A DNA stretch of 64,000 nt from NCBI RefSeq assembly GCF_900104775.1, contig NZ_FNSA01000003.1:4278001-4342000 (forward strand), written 5' to 3'. Positions 8,440-16,955 of the stretch are shown piece by piece. The translations under genes were made by a program, and so were the position numbers. The DNA comes from Tsukamurella tyrosinosolvens (lineage in GTDB: Bacteria > Actinomycetota > Actinomycetes > Mycobacteriales > Mycobacteriaceae). How positions within the stretch are numbered: the stretch's first letter is position 1; each line of letters starts with the position of its first letter. The notes under the pieces were generated by a model. The model did no database searches, had not been told where the DNA came from, and saw nothing but the letters and a program-made list of their open reading frames with translations.

Positions 8440-9354
8440 TTACTTCGTCTTGGGGGCGAGCAGCCGGGACATGAGGGCGGCGAGGCCGCTCGCGATGCCC
8501 ACGAGGATCACCAGGGTCAGGGCGGCGCCCCACGCCCGGTACTCGCCGACGGCGCCGGGGTTGTTGCGGTACTGGTCGTAGATGAACAGCGGCAGCGACG
8601 ACATGTTGCCGTTGAAGAGGTCGTAGTTCATCCGGTCGCTGATGCCGACGAGCAGCAGCACGGGCGCGGTCTCGCCGACCACGCGCGCGATGGCGAGGAA
8701 GACGCCGGAGACCATGCCGGACGCGGCGGTCGGCAGCACGATCCGCACGATGGTCTTCCACTTCGGCACGCCGAGCGCGTAGGAGGCCTCGCGCAGCTCG
8801 TTGGGCACGAGTTTGAGCATCTCCTCGGTGGAGCGCACGACGACGGGCACCATGAGCAGGATCAGCGCGAGGCTCACCGCGAACGCGGACTGCGGCATGC
8901 CGAAGGTGGTGATCCAGATGCCGAAGATGAAGAGGGTGGCGACGATCGACGGGATGCCGGCGAGCACGTCGACCATGAAGGTGGTGATCTTCCCCAGCCG
9001 GGTGCCCTCGGCGTACTCGACGAGGTAGATGCCCACCATGACGCCGATCGGCACCGAGAACAACGCCGCGATGCCGGCCTGCACGAGCGTGCCGTACAGG
9101 GCGTGGCGGATGCCGCCGGCGTAGGAATCGGGGGCGACGCGGACCATCGACTTGGTCCACCACTCGGGCTCGAGGATCGCGGGCAGGCCGTTGGCGATCA
9201 CCATGTACAGCAGCGAGACCAGCGGCGCGAGGGCCAACAGGAAGCAGGCGCCGAAGACGATCGCGGCGGCGTTGTTCTTGATCCGGCGCGCGGTGGAGGT
9301 GCGGTGGAAGACGGTGCCGCTCTTGGCGACGTCGTCGAGCTCGGTGGCGGTCAT
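8440..9354 (-). CDS. pstA: phosphate ABC transporter permease PstA
   Basis: This 304-residue inner-membrane permease has six predicted helices. A long cytoplasmic N-terminus (about 40 residues) precedes the first one, and the binding-protein-dependent transport motif (EAA-loop region [14 protein letters not shown]) is near residues 190-205. Its ATG overlaps the pstC stop (ATGA), giving coupled synthesis of the two permeases. With PstC it forms the phosphate channel fed by PstS. Confidence 0.96.
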   Translation of the reverse strand: MTATELDDVAKSGTVFHRTSTARRIKNNAAAIVFGACFLLALAPLVSLLYMVIANGLPAILEPEWWTKSMVRVAPDSYAGGIRHALYGTLVQAGIAALFSVPIGVMVGIYLVEYAEGTRLGKITTFMVDVLAGIPSIVATLFIFGIWITTFGMPQSAFAVSLALILLMVPVVVRSTEEMLKLVPNELREASYALGVPKWKTIVRIVLPTAASGMVSGVFLAIARVVGETAPVLLLVGISDRMNYDLFNGNMSSLPLFIYDQYRNNPGAVGEYRAWGAALTLVILVGIASGLAALMSRLLAPKTK

Positions 9355-10367
9355 CCGTTCACCCGTCCCCCGCCGATCCAGCGGGCGACCGCGTTCACCA
9401 CGAAGGTGAGCACGAACAGCACGAGGCCGGCGGCGATGTAGGCGCCGCGCTGGTCGACGTTGTCGAACTCAGCGGCGGCGGAGGCGATCTTCGAAGCGAA
9501 GGTGTAGCCGCTGTCGAACAGCGACCAGATGGAGGTCTTGGTGGCGGCGAACAGGATGATGAGCACCGCGATGGTCTCGCCGAGCGCGCGCCCGAGGGCC
9601 AGCATCGAGCCGGCGACGATGCCCGACCGTCCGTAGGGGAAGACCGTGAGGCGGATGACCTCCCACTTGGTGGCGCCCAGGGCCAGCGCGGCCTCCTGGT
9701 GCGCGACGGGGGTCTGCCGCAGCGATTCGCGCGTGATCGACGTGATGATCGGCAGGATCATGATCGCGAGCACGATACCGGCGGTGAACACCGTCGAGCC
9801 GAGCGAGAGTTCCACGTTGCCGGTCTTGAACAGGAAGAACCAGCCGAGGTTCTCGTTGAGCCAGCGCTGCAGCGGCACGAGGAACGGCGCGAGCACGAAG
9901 ATGCCCCACAGGCCGTAGATGATCGACGGGACCGCGGCCAGCAGGTCGATCACCGCGCTGAGCGGCCGCGAGAGCCGCTGCGGCACGTACTGCACCAGGA
10001 AGGTCGCGATACCCACGGCCACCGGCACGGCGAGGATCAGCGCCATCACCGACGAGAGGACCGTGATCTTGAGCAGCTCGAGGATGCCGAACCGCATGTT
10101 GGACGGGTTCGTCTGCCACTCGGAGCTGGTGAGGAAGTTGGCGTTGTTCTTGGTGAGCGCCGGGATCGCCTGGATCACCAGCTGCAGGAAGATCAGCGCG
10201 ATCACGACCACGAGCAGCACGCCCGAGGCGTACGCCGCCCACTTGAAGATCTTCTCCATGCGGTCGTGACCGCCGGCGAAGGTCGTGCGGGTGGCCCCCG
10301 CGTCGGTGGTCGCCACGGCGCTCGCGGCGCCGTCCGCGTCGCGGTCCGTCGAATCCTCAGTCGCCAT
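9351..10367 (-). CDS. pstC: phosphate ABC transporter permease PstC
   Basis: This is a 338-residue membrane permease with about 45 cytoplasmic residues, then six transmembrane segments. It contains the EAA loop [14 protein letters not shown]. The ATG at 10367 is preferred to an upstream GTG at 10388 because AACGGGGAA lies just before it. A 9-bp hairpin separates the gene from pstS, which may lower the permease level relative to the binding protein. It pairs with PstA. Confidence 0.95.
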   Translation of the reverse strand: MATEDSTDRDADGAASAVATTDAGATRTTFAGGHDRMEKIFKWAAYASGVLLVVVIALIFLQLVIQAIPALTKNNANFLTSSEWQTNPSNMRFGILELLKITVLSSVMALILAVPVAVGIATFLVQYVPQRLSRPLSAVIDLLAAVPSIIYGLWGIFVLAPFLVPLQRWLNENLGWFFLFKTGNVELSLGSTVFTAGIVLAIMILPIITSITRESLRQTPVAHQEAALALGATKWEVIRLTVFPYGRSGIVAGSMLALGRALGETIAVLIILFAATKTSIWSLFDSGYTFASKIASAAAEFDNVDQRGAYIAAGLVLFVLTFVVNAVARWIGGGRVNG

Positions 10368-10417
10368 GTTTCCCCGTTGTTCCGCCACGCGAAAGTCGTC
10401 CTTCCGGCTGAGCCGGA

Positions 10418-10457
10418 CGTCGTGCGAGTGCCATTGTGCCTGGCCGCCCGCACGACG
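10418..10457 (-). terminator. intercistronic hairpin between pstS and pstC
   Basis: A perfect 9-bp inverted repeat CGTCGTGCG / CGCACGACG with a 22-nt loop, and a small adjoining TCCGGCT stem-loop (10403-10417), fill the 110-nt pstS-pstC gap. No U-tract follows. It is more likely a partial terminator or an mRNA-stabilising structure that makes more PstS than permease. Confidence 0.45.
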
Positions 10458-10477
10458 CCCGGTGGTTCAGCAGTGTC

Positions 10478-11599
10478 CTACTGGATCGAGTCGATCGACT
10501 CGGTGAGCGTGGTGCGGAAGGACTCGGGGATCGGGGCGTAGCCCTGGCCCGCGAGCTGGTCCTGCGCCGGCTTGCTGGCCGCGACCTTGAGGAAGGTCTT
10601 CAGGCCCTTGCCGACCTCGGCGTCCGAGTACTTCGAGCACACGATCTCGTAGGTCGCGAGCACGATCGGGTAGGCGCCGGCCGCCGACGGCTTGTAGAAG
10701 CCCTCGGTGTCGATGACCAGGTCCTTGCTGCCCGGGGTCTTGAACTTGGCCGACTCGATGGTCTTGGCGACGGACTCGCTCGAGAGCTTCACGGCCTCGG
10801 GCCCGGCGGAGGTGATGATGTTGGCGACCTGCAGCTTCTGCGCCTTGGCGAAGCTCCACTCGGCGTAGGTGATGGTGCCCTCGGCCTTGTTCACGGTCGC
10901 GGCGACGGCGGCGTTGCCGCTCGCGCCCTGGCCGGTGCCACCCTTGAAGGCCTTGCCTTTCTTGTCGGCGGACCACTCGGCCGGCGCGGCGGAACCGAGG
11001 TACTTCTGGAAGTTCTCGGTGGTGCCCGACTCGTCGGAGCGGAAGACGACGGTGATCGGCAGGTCGGGCAGCGTGGTGCCCTTGTTCTCGTCCGCGATCT
11101 CGGGCGCGTTCCACTTGGTGATGACGCCGCTGAAGATCTTGGCCAGCGTCGGGGCCGAAAGGTTCACGGAGACGTCGCCGGGGAGCTTGTAGGCGACGGC
11201 GATCGGGCCGAAGACGAGCGGGAGGTTCAGGGCGGGGGCGCCGCACTTCTCCTCGGCCTTCTTGGCCTGGTCGGCGTTGAGCGGCGAGTCGGAGCCGCCG
11301 AAGTTGGTCAGGCCCGAGGTGAACTCGGTGATGCCCTGGCCCGAGCCGTTACCGCTGTAGTCGACGTTCGCGCCGGAGCAGTCCTGGGCGAAGGTGTTCT
11401 TGAAGACGGTCATGGCGTTGGCCTGCGCCGTCGAGCCGCTGCCCTTGAGCTGCAGCTTGCCGTCGCACTGCACACCGGAGCCGCCGGCGGCCGAGCTGCC
11501 CGCGGCCTCGCTCGACTCCTCGCCGCCGCACGCGGACAGGGTCAGGGACAGGGCGGCCACCATGGCAAGGGCCGATACGGATCCACGCTTGAAGTTCAC
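10478..11599 (-). CDS. pstS: phosphate-binding lipoprotein PstS
   Basis: This 373-residue phosphate-binding protein has a lipoprotein signal peptide with lipobox LSAC (Cys24) and a short Gly/Ser/Ala linker. The family pattern of a phosphate-contact Ser/Thr segment is visible (KGSGSTAQANAM, and SDESGTTENF in the second lobe). The GTG start sits behind GGAGGAATCTC. It is anchored outside the cytoplasmic membrane and delivers phosphate to PstCA. A PHO-box-like repeat lies about 95-115 nt upstream of the start. Only one pstS copy is in this window. Confidence 0.96.
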   Translation of the reverse strand: MNFKRGSVSALAMVAALSLTLSACGGEESSEAAGSSAAGGSGVQCDGKLQLKGSGSTAQANAMTVFKNTFAQDCSGANVDYSGNGSGQGITEFTSGLTNFGGSDSPLNADQAKKAEEKCGAPALNLPLVFGPIAVAYKLPGDVSVNLSAPTLAKIFSGVITKWNAPEIADENKGTTLPDLPITVVFRSDESGTTENFQKYLGSAAPAEWSADKKGKAFKGGTGQGASGNAAVAATVNKAEGTITYAEWSFAKAQKLQVANIITSAGPEAVKLSSESVAKTIESAKFKTPGSKDLVIDTEGFYKPSAAGAYPIVLATYEIVCSKYSDAEVGKGLKTFLKVAASKPAQDQLAGQGYAPIPESFRTTLTESIDSIQ

Positions 11600-11658
11600 C
11601 GAGATTCCTCCGGGTCGAGTCAGGACTGATCACCCCGGCACTGCGGGTGTCATCCAGC

Positions 11659-11713
11659 AACATAGGGAGGCCGGGTGTCCGAATCGGGTGTCCCGGGTGA
11701 ACGGACGGGAAAC
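11659..11713 (-). promoter_or_regulatory. pstS promoter region with PHO-box-like repeat
   Basis: Reading the minus strand, GTTTCCCGTCC and GTTCACCCGGG form two consecutive 11-nt repeats (11692-11713). ACACCCG units follow, and then TATGTT (11659-11664), a possible -10 box. The second repeat matches GTTCACC exactly; the first matches 5 of 7. Together with the phoU site this suggests a shared PhoP/RegX3-type control. Confidence 0.5.
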
Positions 11714-11730
11714 TCGCCCGGTCGAGTGGA

Positions 11731-12606
11731 TTACCGTAATGCGTACGCAACGTGTCTTTCGCGTTCCTCAAAACCCAGGCGGGTGTAGGTGCGCAGCGCG
11801 GCGGTGTTGTCGCCCTCCACGTACAGCTCCACCTCGGCGAGGCCGCGCCCGGCGAGGTACTCCAGGCCGGCGGCGGTGAGCAGGTTGCCCAGCCCCCGCC
11901 CCTGACCTGCGGGGGCGACGGCCACGATGTACACCTCGCCGAGCCCGGCGGCGGGGTCGGCGACCTTGGTCCAGTGGAAGCCCAGCAGCCGGTCCTGCTC
12001 GTCGACGGCGAGGAACAGCCCGGCCGGGTCGAACCAGTCGGCGCCGGTCCGCTCGTCGATCTGCTCGCCGGTCCAGCCGCCCTGCTCGGGGTGCCAGGAG
12101 AAGGCCGCGTTGTTCACCGCCAGGATCGCGGCGTCGTCGGCCGGCCCGGCGTAGGTCCGCAGGGTGACCCCAGCGGGCGGGGCCGGCACCGGGCCCAGCC
12201 CGCCGAGGGGCCGCCGCAGGTTGAGCAGGGTCCGCACCGCGGTCAGTCCGAGGTCCGCGGCGAGCGCGCGGGCGCCGGGCAGGTCGCCGTGCGCCCACAC
12301 GGTGCCACCCTCCCCGACGAGGTCGAGCGCGCCGGTCACCAGCGCACGGCCCAGGCCCCGTCGGCGCTCCGACGGTGCGACGACGACCTCGGCCGCACCG
12401 GCCCCGCCGGCGGGCGGGACGACGATCCCCGCGTAGCCCGACGGTGCGCCGTCCGCGTCCCGCGCGAGGAGGTGCGGGCCGTCGCCCGTGACGCCGAGGC
12501 GGAACTGCTCCGAGAGCGCGCCGATGCCGTCGGCGGCCTCCGCCGCGGCGGCGATCGCCAGCACCGATTCCGGATCGGTGACCGGTCCGCGCACCACGTC
12601 GACCAT
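11731..12606 (-). CDS. mshD: mycothiol synthase (N-acetyltransferase) MshD
   Basis: This 291-residue protein consists of two GNAT domains and acetylates Cys-GlcN-Ins to mycothiol, the main thiol of actinomycetes. The acetyl-CoA-binding loops RRRGLGRAL (first domain) and GQGRGLGNLL (second, catalytic) are clear. Its presence supports an actinomycete host. The ATG directly follows the glnR TAG with no gap, so it is coupled to glnR. The M. tuberculosis counterpart Rv0819 is next to Rv0818 and pstB in the same order. It is a cytoplasmic enzyme. Confidence 0.95.
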   Translation of the reverse strand: MVDVVRGPVTDPESVLAIAAAAEAADGIGALSEQFRLGVTGDGPHLLARDADGAPSGYAGIVVPPAGGAGAAEVVVAPSERRRGLGRALVTGALDLVGEGGTVWAHGDLPGARALAADLGLTAVRTLLNLRRPLGGLGPVPAPPAGVTLRTYAGPADDAAILAVNNAAFSWHPEQGGWTGEQIDERTGADWFDPAGLFLAVDEQDRLLGFHWTKVADPAAGLGEVYIVAVAPAGQGRGLGNLLTAAGLEYLAGRGLAEVELYVEGDNTAALRTYTRLGFEERERHVAYALR

Positions 12607-13341
12607 CTACAGCTCCTCGAGATCCTCGTCCGTCGGTTCCATGTCCTCGACGGGCCGCTCGCCCTTGCCGCGCACGGGCCGCACCGCCTTGTAGCCCACG
12701 TTACGGACCGTGCCGATCATGCCCTCGTGCTCGGCGCCGAGCTTGGCGCGCAGGCGCCGGACGTGCACGTCGACGGTGCGGGTGCCGCCGAAGAAGTCGT
12801 AACCCCACACCTCCTGCAGCAGCTGGGCGCGGGTGAAGACGCGGCCCACGTTCTGTGCGAGGAACTTGAGGAGCTCGAACTCCTTGTAGGTGAGGTCGAG
12901 CGGCTTGCCACGCAGGCGGGCGGTGTAGGTGCCCTCGTCGATGACCAGCTCGCCGAGCGTGACCTTGTCGGCCACCTCGTCCTCGCCGCCGGAGTCGCGC
13001 CGCGCGACGACGAGCCGCAGGCGGGCGTCGATCTCGGCCGGCCCGATCGTCGGCAGGAGGAAATCGTCGAGGCCCCAGTCGGCGCTCGCGGCGACGAGCC
13101 CGCCCTCGGTGAGGACCGCGACCACGGCCATCCTGCCCCCGCCCGTGCTGCCCAGCAGCCGGCACAGGCCGCGCGCGGTCACCAGATCGGTGCGGGCGTC
13201 CACGAGTGCGACCTCGGCCGGTCCGACCTCCAGCAGCGACGAGACGTCGGCCGGCAGCGTCCGCACCGTGTGCGGCAGCAGCGACAGCGACGGCAGCACG
13301 GTGTCCGGCTCCCGGTCGGATGTGAGCAGGATCAGATCCAC
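12607..13341 (-). CDS. glnR: GlnR-type orphan response regulator
   Basis: This 244-residue OmpR-family regulator corresponds to M. tuberculosis Rv0818, the nitrogen regulator GlnR. The receiver-like domain (1-115) keeps an aspartate at the phospho-site position (Asp48 in LVDART) but lacks the usual acidic pair, as GlnR does. The C-terminal winged helix (about 135-225) contains [11 protein letters not shown] and [15 protein letters not shown]. The GTG at 13341 was chosen because the protein then begins like GlnR and GGGGAGG lies 4 nt upstream. No partner histidine kinase is nearby, as expected. It is divergent from lmeA and forms an operon with mshD. Confidence 0.92.
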   Translation of the reverse strand: MDLILLTSDREPDTVLPSLSLLPHTVRTLPADVSSLLEVGPAEVALVDARTDLVTARGLCRLLGSTGGGRMAVVAVLTEGGLVAASADWGLDDFLLPTIGPAEIDARLRLVVARRDSGGEDEVADKVTLGELVIDEGTYTARLRGKPLDLTYKEFELLKFLAQNVGRVFTRAQLLQEVWGYDFFGGTRTVDVHVRRLRAKLGAEHEGMIGTVRNVGYKAVRPVRGKGERPVEDMEPTDEDLEEL

Positions 13342-13450
13342 ATGCCCTCCCCACAGTGCGCGGCGGCCTCGAAGAAAATGTCGAATGTCAGAATAGCGGT
13401 GGTCAGAACGCCGCGCGTGACGGCGTCGGTGTCGACGAGAGGGTGCGAGC

Positions 13451-14266
13451 GTGGCGCAGGGGCAGGGACGGGCGTGGATCAGGCGGGTTCTGATCGCCCT
13501 AGCGACGCTCCTCACGGTCGCGCTGCTCGCCGAACTCGGCTCCGCGGCAACGGCGGAGTACCGCCTGTCTCGCGAACTGCGGGCGGCCGCCGGCCTGTCC
13601 GACGACCCCGAGGTGACGATCGGCGGATTCCCCTACCTGACCTCGGGCGGCGAGCATCCGAAGCTGACGATCGCCGCGCCGGCGAAGGTGCGCGACCGGA
13701 GCGCCCGCATCGAGGCGGAGATGACCGACGTCCGGATCCCGGGCGGCCTGCTGCCGACGTTCGCGCCGGACACGCCGATCGCGGCCGGCCACGTGGAGGC
13801 GCGCGTGCGGCTGGACCAGAAGGCCGTGGGCCGGTTCATGGACATCGTCGACCTGCAGGTGCACACCCCCGCCCCGAAGCGCGCCGGTGCGGGCAGCCCC
13901 GCCGACGGCTACGTGAAGGCGTCGAAGGGCATCGTGCTGACCGGCACCGTCCCGCTGCCCACCCCGGCCGAGCCGGAGCGCACCGTACTGATCTCGGTGG
14001 CGGCGGACTTCGCGAACGAGGGTGACGCGATCTCGGTCCGTGCCACCGGCATCTACTCGGGCCCCGAGGATCACGCGAAGGCCGACCTGTTGCCGGGCGA
14101 GGACCGGACGGTCCTCGCCGCGTTCACCCGCGTGCTGCCCCGGATGGCGCTGCCCTTCGGCATCGCGCCCACCGGCGCGCGGGCGGAGAACGCCGACGTC
14201 GTGCTCCTCGGGGAGGCCGACGGGGTCACCGTCACCCCCGGCGCGTTCTACCGTCCCCTGGCCTGA
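13451..14266 (+). CDS. lmeA: LmeA-like DUF2993 lipid-binding periplasmic protein
   Basis: This 271-residue protein has an uncleaved or signal-type hydrophobic N-terminus (about residues 11-32) and a DUF2993 domain. It corresponds to M. tuberculosis Rv0817c, LmeA, which binds phosphoinositides and supports mannan elongation of lipomannan/lipoarabinomannan. Typical features are [17 protein letters not shown] near residue 55 and the beta-rich remainder. The GTG start is 109 nt from glnR on the other strand, so the two share a divergent control region in which I could not identify clear boxes. It is exported or membrane-tethered on the outer face. Confidence 0.85.
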   Translation: MAQGQGRAWIRRVLIALATLLTVALLAELGSAATAEYRLSRELRAAAGLSDDPEVTIGGFPYLTSGGEHPKLTIAAPAKVRDRSARIEAEMTDVRIPGGLLPTFAPDTPIAAGHVEARVRLDQKAVGRFMDIVDLQVHTPAPKRAGAGSPADGYVKASKGIVLTGTVPLPTPAEPERTVLISVAADFANEGDAISVRATGIYSGPEDHAKADLLPGEDRTVLAAFTRVLPRMALPFGIAPTGARAENADVVLLGEADGVTVTPGAFYRPLA

Positions 14267-14322
14267 GCCTCCCGCGCGCCCGGGTCCCGTGACCCTCCCG
14301 TGACGGAAGCTCGCGGGTTGGG

Positions 14323-14328
14323 TATTCT
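14323..14328 (+). promoter_or_regulatory. -10 box for the Cys-rich leader transcript
   Basis: TATTCT stands 7 nt upstream of an ATG and has no ribosome-binding site after it. The spacing predicts transcription starting at the ATG itself. Confidence 0.6.
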
Positions 14329-14335
14329 CGGTCCC

Positions 14336-14419
14336 ATGCGCAACCGCTGTGAGCTGCTGCTCACCCGCCGTCTGGCGGTCGATCTGTGCCGTATGGCCGG
14401 TTGTCGCTGTCTGGGCTAG
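14336..14419 (+). CDS. Cys-rich leaderless leader peptide of the cysA2-sseC operon
   Basis: A 27-codon ORF ends in DLCRMAGCRCLG, with four cysteines in all (Cys5, 18, 23, 25), three of them within the last ten residues. It starts exactly where a leaderless transcript is predicted and lies 131 nt upstream of the sulfurtransferase gene. Leaderless poly-cysteine short ORFs of this kind have been reported in mycobacteria as cysteine-responsive attenuators of downstream sulfur genes: ribosome stalling on Cys codons when cysteine is scarce frees the downstream ribosome-binding site. The interpretation here is by analogy. The space after it (14420-14550) is GC-rich with partly self-complementary CCGGGCCGGG/CCCG segments. 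Confidence 0.75.
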   Translation: MRNRCELLLTRRLAVDLCRMAGCRCLG

Positions 14420-14550
14420 TCCCGCCTCCTCCGGGCCGGGTGCCCGATTCTCGGTGCATCCCCATGCCCTCCCAGCGCATCCGCGCACCCTTCGAAGTGG
14501 CGATTCCGCTTCTCACTTCACGTCCATAGGTATCAACGAAAGGGATCCTC

Positions 14551-15378
14551 ATGGCTCGCTCCGACGTCCTGGTCTCCGCAGACTGGGCTGAGCAGAACCT
14601 CGACACCCCGGGTGTCGTCTTCGTCGAGGTCGACGAGGACACGTCGATCTACGACGACAACCACATCCAGGGCGCCGTCCGCCTCGACTGGCGCAAGGAC
14701 CTGCAGGACCCGATCCGCCGCGACTTCCTCGACCAGGAGGGCTTCTCGAAGCTGCTCTCCGAGCGCGGCGTCGGCAACGACGACACCGTGGTGCTCTACG
14801 GCGGCAACAACAACTGGTTCGCGGCCTACGCGTACTGGTACTTCAAGCTGTACGGCCACCAGGACGTCAAGCTGCTCGACGGTGGCCGCAAGAAGTGGGA
14901 GCTCGACGGCCGTCCCCTGTCGACCGATGCCGTGTCCCGCCCGGCCACGAGCTACCAGGCCAAGCCCGTCGACCTGTCGCTGCGCGCCTTCCGCGACGAG
15001 GTGATCGACTCGATCGGTAAGAAGAACCTCATCGACGTGCGCTCGCCCGACGAGTTCTCCGGCAAGATCTCCGCGCCGGCCCACCTCCCGCAGGAGCAGG
15101 CGCAGCAGCGCGGCCACGTCCCCGGCGCGATCAACATCCCGTGGTCGACCACCGCGAACGAGGACGGCACCTTCAAGTCGGACGAGGCTCTCGCGGCGCT
15201 GTACGCGGAGAAGGGCTTCGACGACGCCAAGGAGACCATCGCGTACTGCCGCATCGGCGAGCGCAGCTCGCACACGTGGTTCGTGCTGCAGGAGATCCTC
15301 GGCAAGAAGAACGTCAAGAACTACGACGGCTCGTGGGTCGAGTACGGCTCCCTCGTGGGCGCCCCGATCGAGAAGTAA
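14551..15378 (+). CDS. cysA2: thiosulfate sulfurtransferase (rhodanese) CysA2/SseA-like
   Basis: This 275-residue tandem rhodanese corresponds to M. tuberculosis Rv0815c/Rv3117 (277 residues). The N-terminal rhodanese domain (1-125) is inactive, and the C-terminal domain (140-275) carries the catalytic Cys233 in the active-site loop CRIGERSS. It transfers sulfane sulfur from thiosulfate or similar donors. GAAAGGGATCCTC precedes the ATG. It forms an operon with sseC 11 nt downstream and is controlled by the Cys-rich leader upstream. In M. tuberculosis thiX lies between lmeA and this gene; here it is absent. Confidence 0.93.
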   Translation: MARSDVLVSADWAEQNLDTPGVVFVEVDEDTSIYDDNHIQGAVRLDWRKDLQDPIRRDFLDQEGFSKLLSERGVGNDDTVVLYGGNNNWFAAYAYWYFKLYGHQDVKLLDGGRKKWELDGRPLSTDAVSRPATSYQAKPVDLSLRAFRDEVIDSIGKKNLIDVRSPDEFSGKISAPAHLPQEQAQQRGHVPGAINIPWSTTANEDGTFKSDEALAALYAEKGFDDAKETIAYCRIGERSSHTWFVLQEILGKKNVKNYDGSWVEYGSLVGAPIEK

Positions 15379-15389
15379 GGAAGACCATC

Positions 15390-15695
15390 ATGTGTGGAGC
15401 ACCGAAGCAGGGCCAGGTCCTGCCCGCAGGCGTCGACGTCGAGAAGGAGACCGTCCTGACCGGTCAGGTCCTCGACGGTGCCGGTAACCCCGTCGCGGGC
15501 GCGTTCGTGCGCCTGCTCGACGGCACCGGCGAGTTCACCGCCGAGGTCGTGGCCTCGGGCACCGGCGACTACCGCTTCTTCGCGGCGCCGGGCACCTGGA
15601 CGCTGCGCGCGCTGTCCTCCGTGGGCAACGGCGACATCCAGGTCTCGCCCGAGTCGAACGGCGTCTACAACCAGGACATCACCGTCGCCAAGTAG
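15390..15695 (+). CDS. sseC: DUF1416 protein SseC
   Basis: This is a 101-residue protein matching the small SseC proteins (Rv0814c/Rv3118, about 100 residues) that always accompany CysA2. The N-terminal MCGAPKQGQ contains a conserved cysteine that may accept or carry sulfur. The rest is a carboxypeptidase-regulatory-like beta sandwich (VTGQVLDGAGNPVAGAFV..., GDYRFFAAPGTW). The exact role is unknown. AGGAAGACC precedes the ATG, and the gene ends just before a strong terminator. Confidence 0.9.
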   Translation: MCGAPKQGQVLPAGVDVEKETVLTGQVLDGAGNPVAGAFVRLLDGTGEFTAEVVASGTGDYRFFAAPGTWTLRALSSVGNGDIQVSPESNGVYNQDITVAK

Positions 15696-15709
15696 GCGAA
15701 GCAGGTGAG

Positions 15710-15767
15710 GGGCGCGCATCCGGATGCCGGGTGCGCGCCCTTTCCGTTTTCCGCCACCCGGCGGAAA
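15710..15767 (+). terminator. double hairpin terminator after sseC
   Basis: A 9-bp stem GGGCGCGCA / TGCGCGCCC (15710-15740) is followed by TTTCCGTTTT, and then a second 7-bp stem TTTCCGC / GCGGAAA (15748-15767). Together they should end the cysA2-sseC transcript. Confidence 0.75.
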
Positions 15768-15839
15768 TCGGACGGGTAACGTCGGATATCAGTACCGAAT
15801 CGGTGTTACGTCGCGAATCCGCTACCCGAGGAGTCCCCC

Positions 15840-16883
15840 GTGCCCGCTCCCTCCGACGCCGAGTACTTCGAGCTCGGCGACGTCACCCTGCAGTCCGGCC
15901 ACACCCTGCGCGGCGCCCGCCTCGCGTACAAGACCTTCGGCACCCTCAACGCCGACAAGTCCAACGTGATCGTCTACCCCACCTGGTACTCCGGCTGGCA
16001 CACCGACAACGAGTGGCTCGTGGGCACCGACAAGACACTCAACCCGGACGAGTACTTCATCGTCATTCCCAACATGCTGGGCAATGGCCTGTCGACGTCC
16101 CCGTCGAACGCGGCCTCGCCGTACGACCACGCCCGCTTCCCGCTCGTCACCTTCTACGACCAGGTCGAGGCCCAGCACCGCCTGCTCACCGAGAAGTGGG
16201 GCATCTCGACGATCGCGCTGGTCACCGGCTGGTCGATGGGCGCGGGGCAGACCTACCAGTGGGCGGTGAGCCACCCGGAGATGGTGCAGCGCGCGGCGCC
16301 GTTCTGCGGTTCCAGCCGCACCGCGCCGCACAACCAGGTGTTCCTCGAGTCCCTTCGCGAGGCGCTGCGCGCCGACGCGGCGTGGGCCGACGGCGACTAC
16401 GACCCCGCGCGCCCGCCCATCAAGGGCCTGCGCGCCTTCGCGCGGATCTACTCCGGATGGGGCTTCTCGCAGGCCTTCTACTGGTACGAGACCTGGCGCG
16501 AGCTGGGCTTCACCTCGCTCGACGACTTCCTCTACGGCTTCTGGGAGCAGTTCTTCCGCGACGGCCGCGACCCCAACAACCTCATCGCGATGATCGGCAC
16601 GTGGCACGCCGGGAACGTCGGGAACACCCCGGGGTTCGACGGTGACCACGAGGCCGCGCTGCGCTCCATCAGGTGCCCCCTGCTGGCGATGCCCGCGGAG
16701 AAGGACCTGTACTTCCCGCCGGAGGACGAGGCCTGGGCCTCGCAGTTCATCGAGCACGGCGAGGTGCGGGTGATCCCCGGCGTATGGGGCCACTTCGCGG
16801 GCGGCGGGGCGAACCCGGTGGACACCGCGTTCATCGACGCCGGCCTGCGGGAACTCCTCGCCCGCCCCGGCTACACCGGGTAG
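15840..16883 (+). CDS. MetX-like alpha/beta hydrolase
   Basis: This 347-residue alpha/beta-hydrolase is of the homoserine O-acetyltransferase superfamily. The nucleophile elbow is GWSMGAG (Ser132), where true MetX enzymes have GGSMGG. The acid (AEKDLYFPP, about Asp283) and histidine (WGHFAGG, about His317) complete a triad. The motif change and the absence of other methionine genes argue against homoserine acetylation. It is more likely an esterase or acyltransferase of unknown substrate. The GTG start is preceded by CCGAGGAG. It is a single-gene unit between two operons. Confidence 0.8.
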   Translation: MPAPSDAEYFELGDVTLQSGHTLRGARLAYKTFGTLNADKSNVIVYPTWYSGWHTDNEWLVGTDKTLNPDEYFIVIPNMLGNGLSTSPSNAASPYDHARFPLVTFYDQVEAQHRLLTEKWGISTIALVTGWSMGAGQTYQWAVSHPEMVQRAAPFCGSSRTAPHNQVFLESLREALRADAAWADGDYDPARPPIKGLRAFARIYSGWGFSQAFYWYETWRELGFTSLDDFLYGFWEQFFRDGRDPNNLIAMIGTWHAGNVGNTPGFDGDHEAALRSIRCPLLAMPAEKDLYFPPEDEAWASQFIEHGEVRVIPGVWGHFAGGGANPVDTAFIDAGLRELLARPGYTG

Positions 16884-16955
16884 CCGCTCGAATCCTCATC
16901 TCACGTTCCGCCCGCCCCCGGCGTCTACAGGGCAGGATCGAGACGAGGAGAGATC

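Noticed and set aside
10367-10388. GTG at 10388 as the start of pstC
   Set aside because: Adds seven residues not typical of PstC and has no ribosome-binding site, whereas the ATG at 10367 has GGGGAA.
13342-13515. Longer glnR start at 13515
   Set aside because: The extra Arg-rich residues are unlike GlnR and run through the divergent promoter region; the GTG at 13341 has a good SD.
15776-15809. GTAAC...GTTAC inverted repeat upstream of the MetX-like gene, considered as an operator or SAM riboswitch
   Set aside because: Arms are only 5 bp and far apart, no riboswitch core is visible, and the gene is not a convincing methionine gene.
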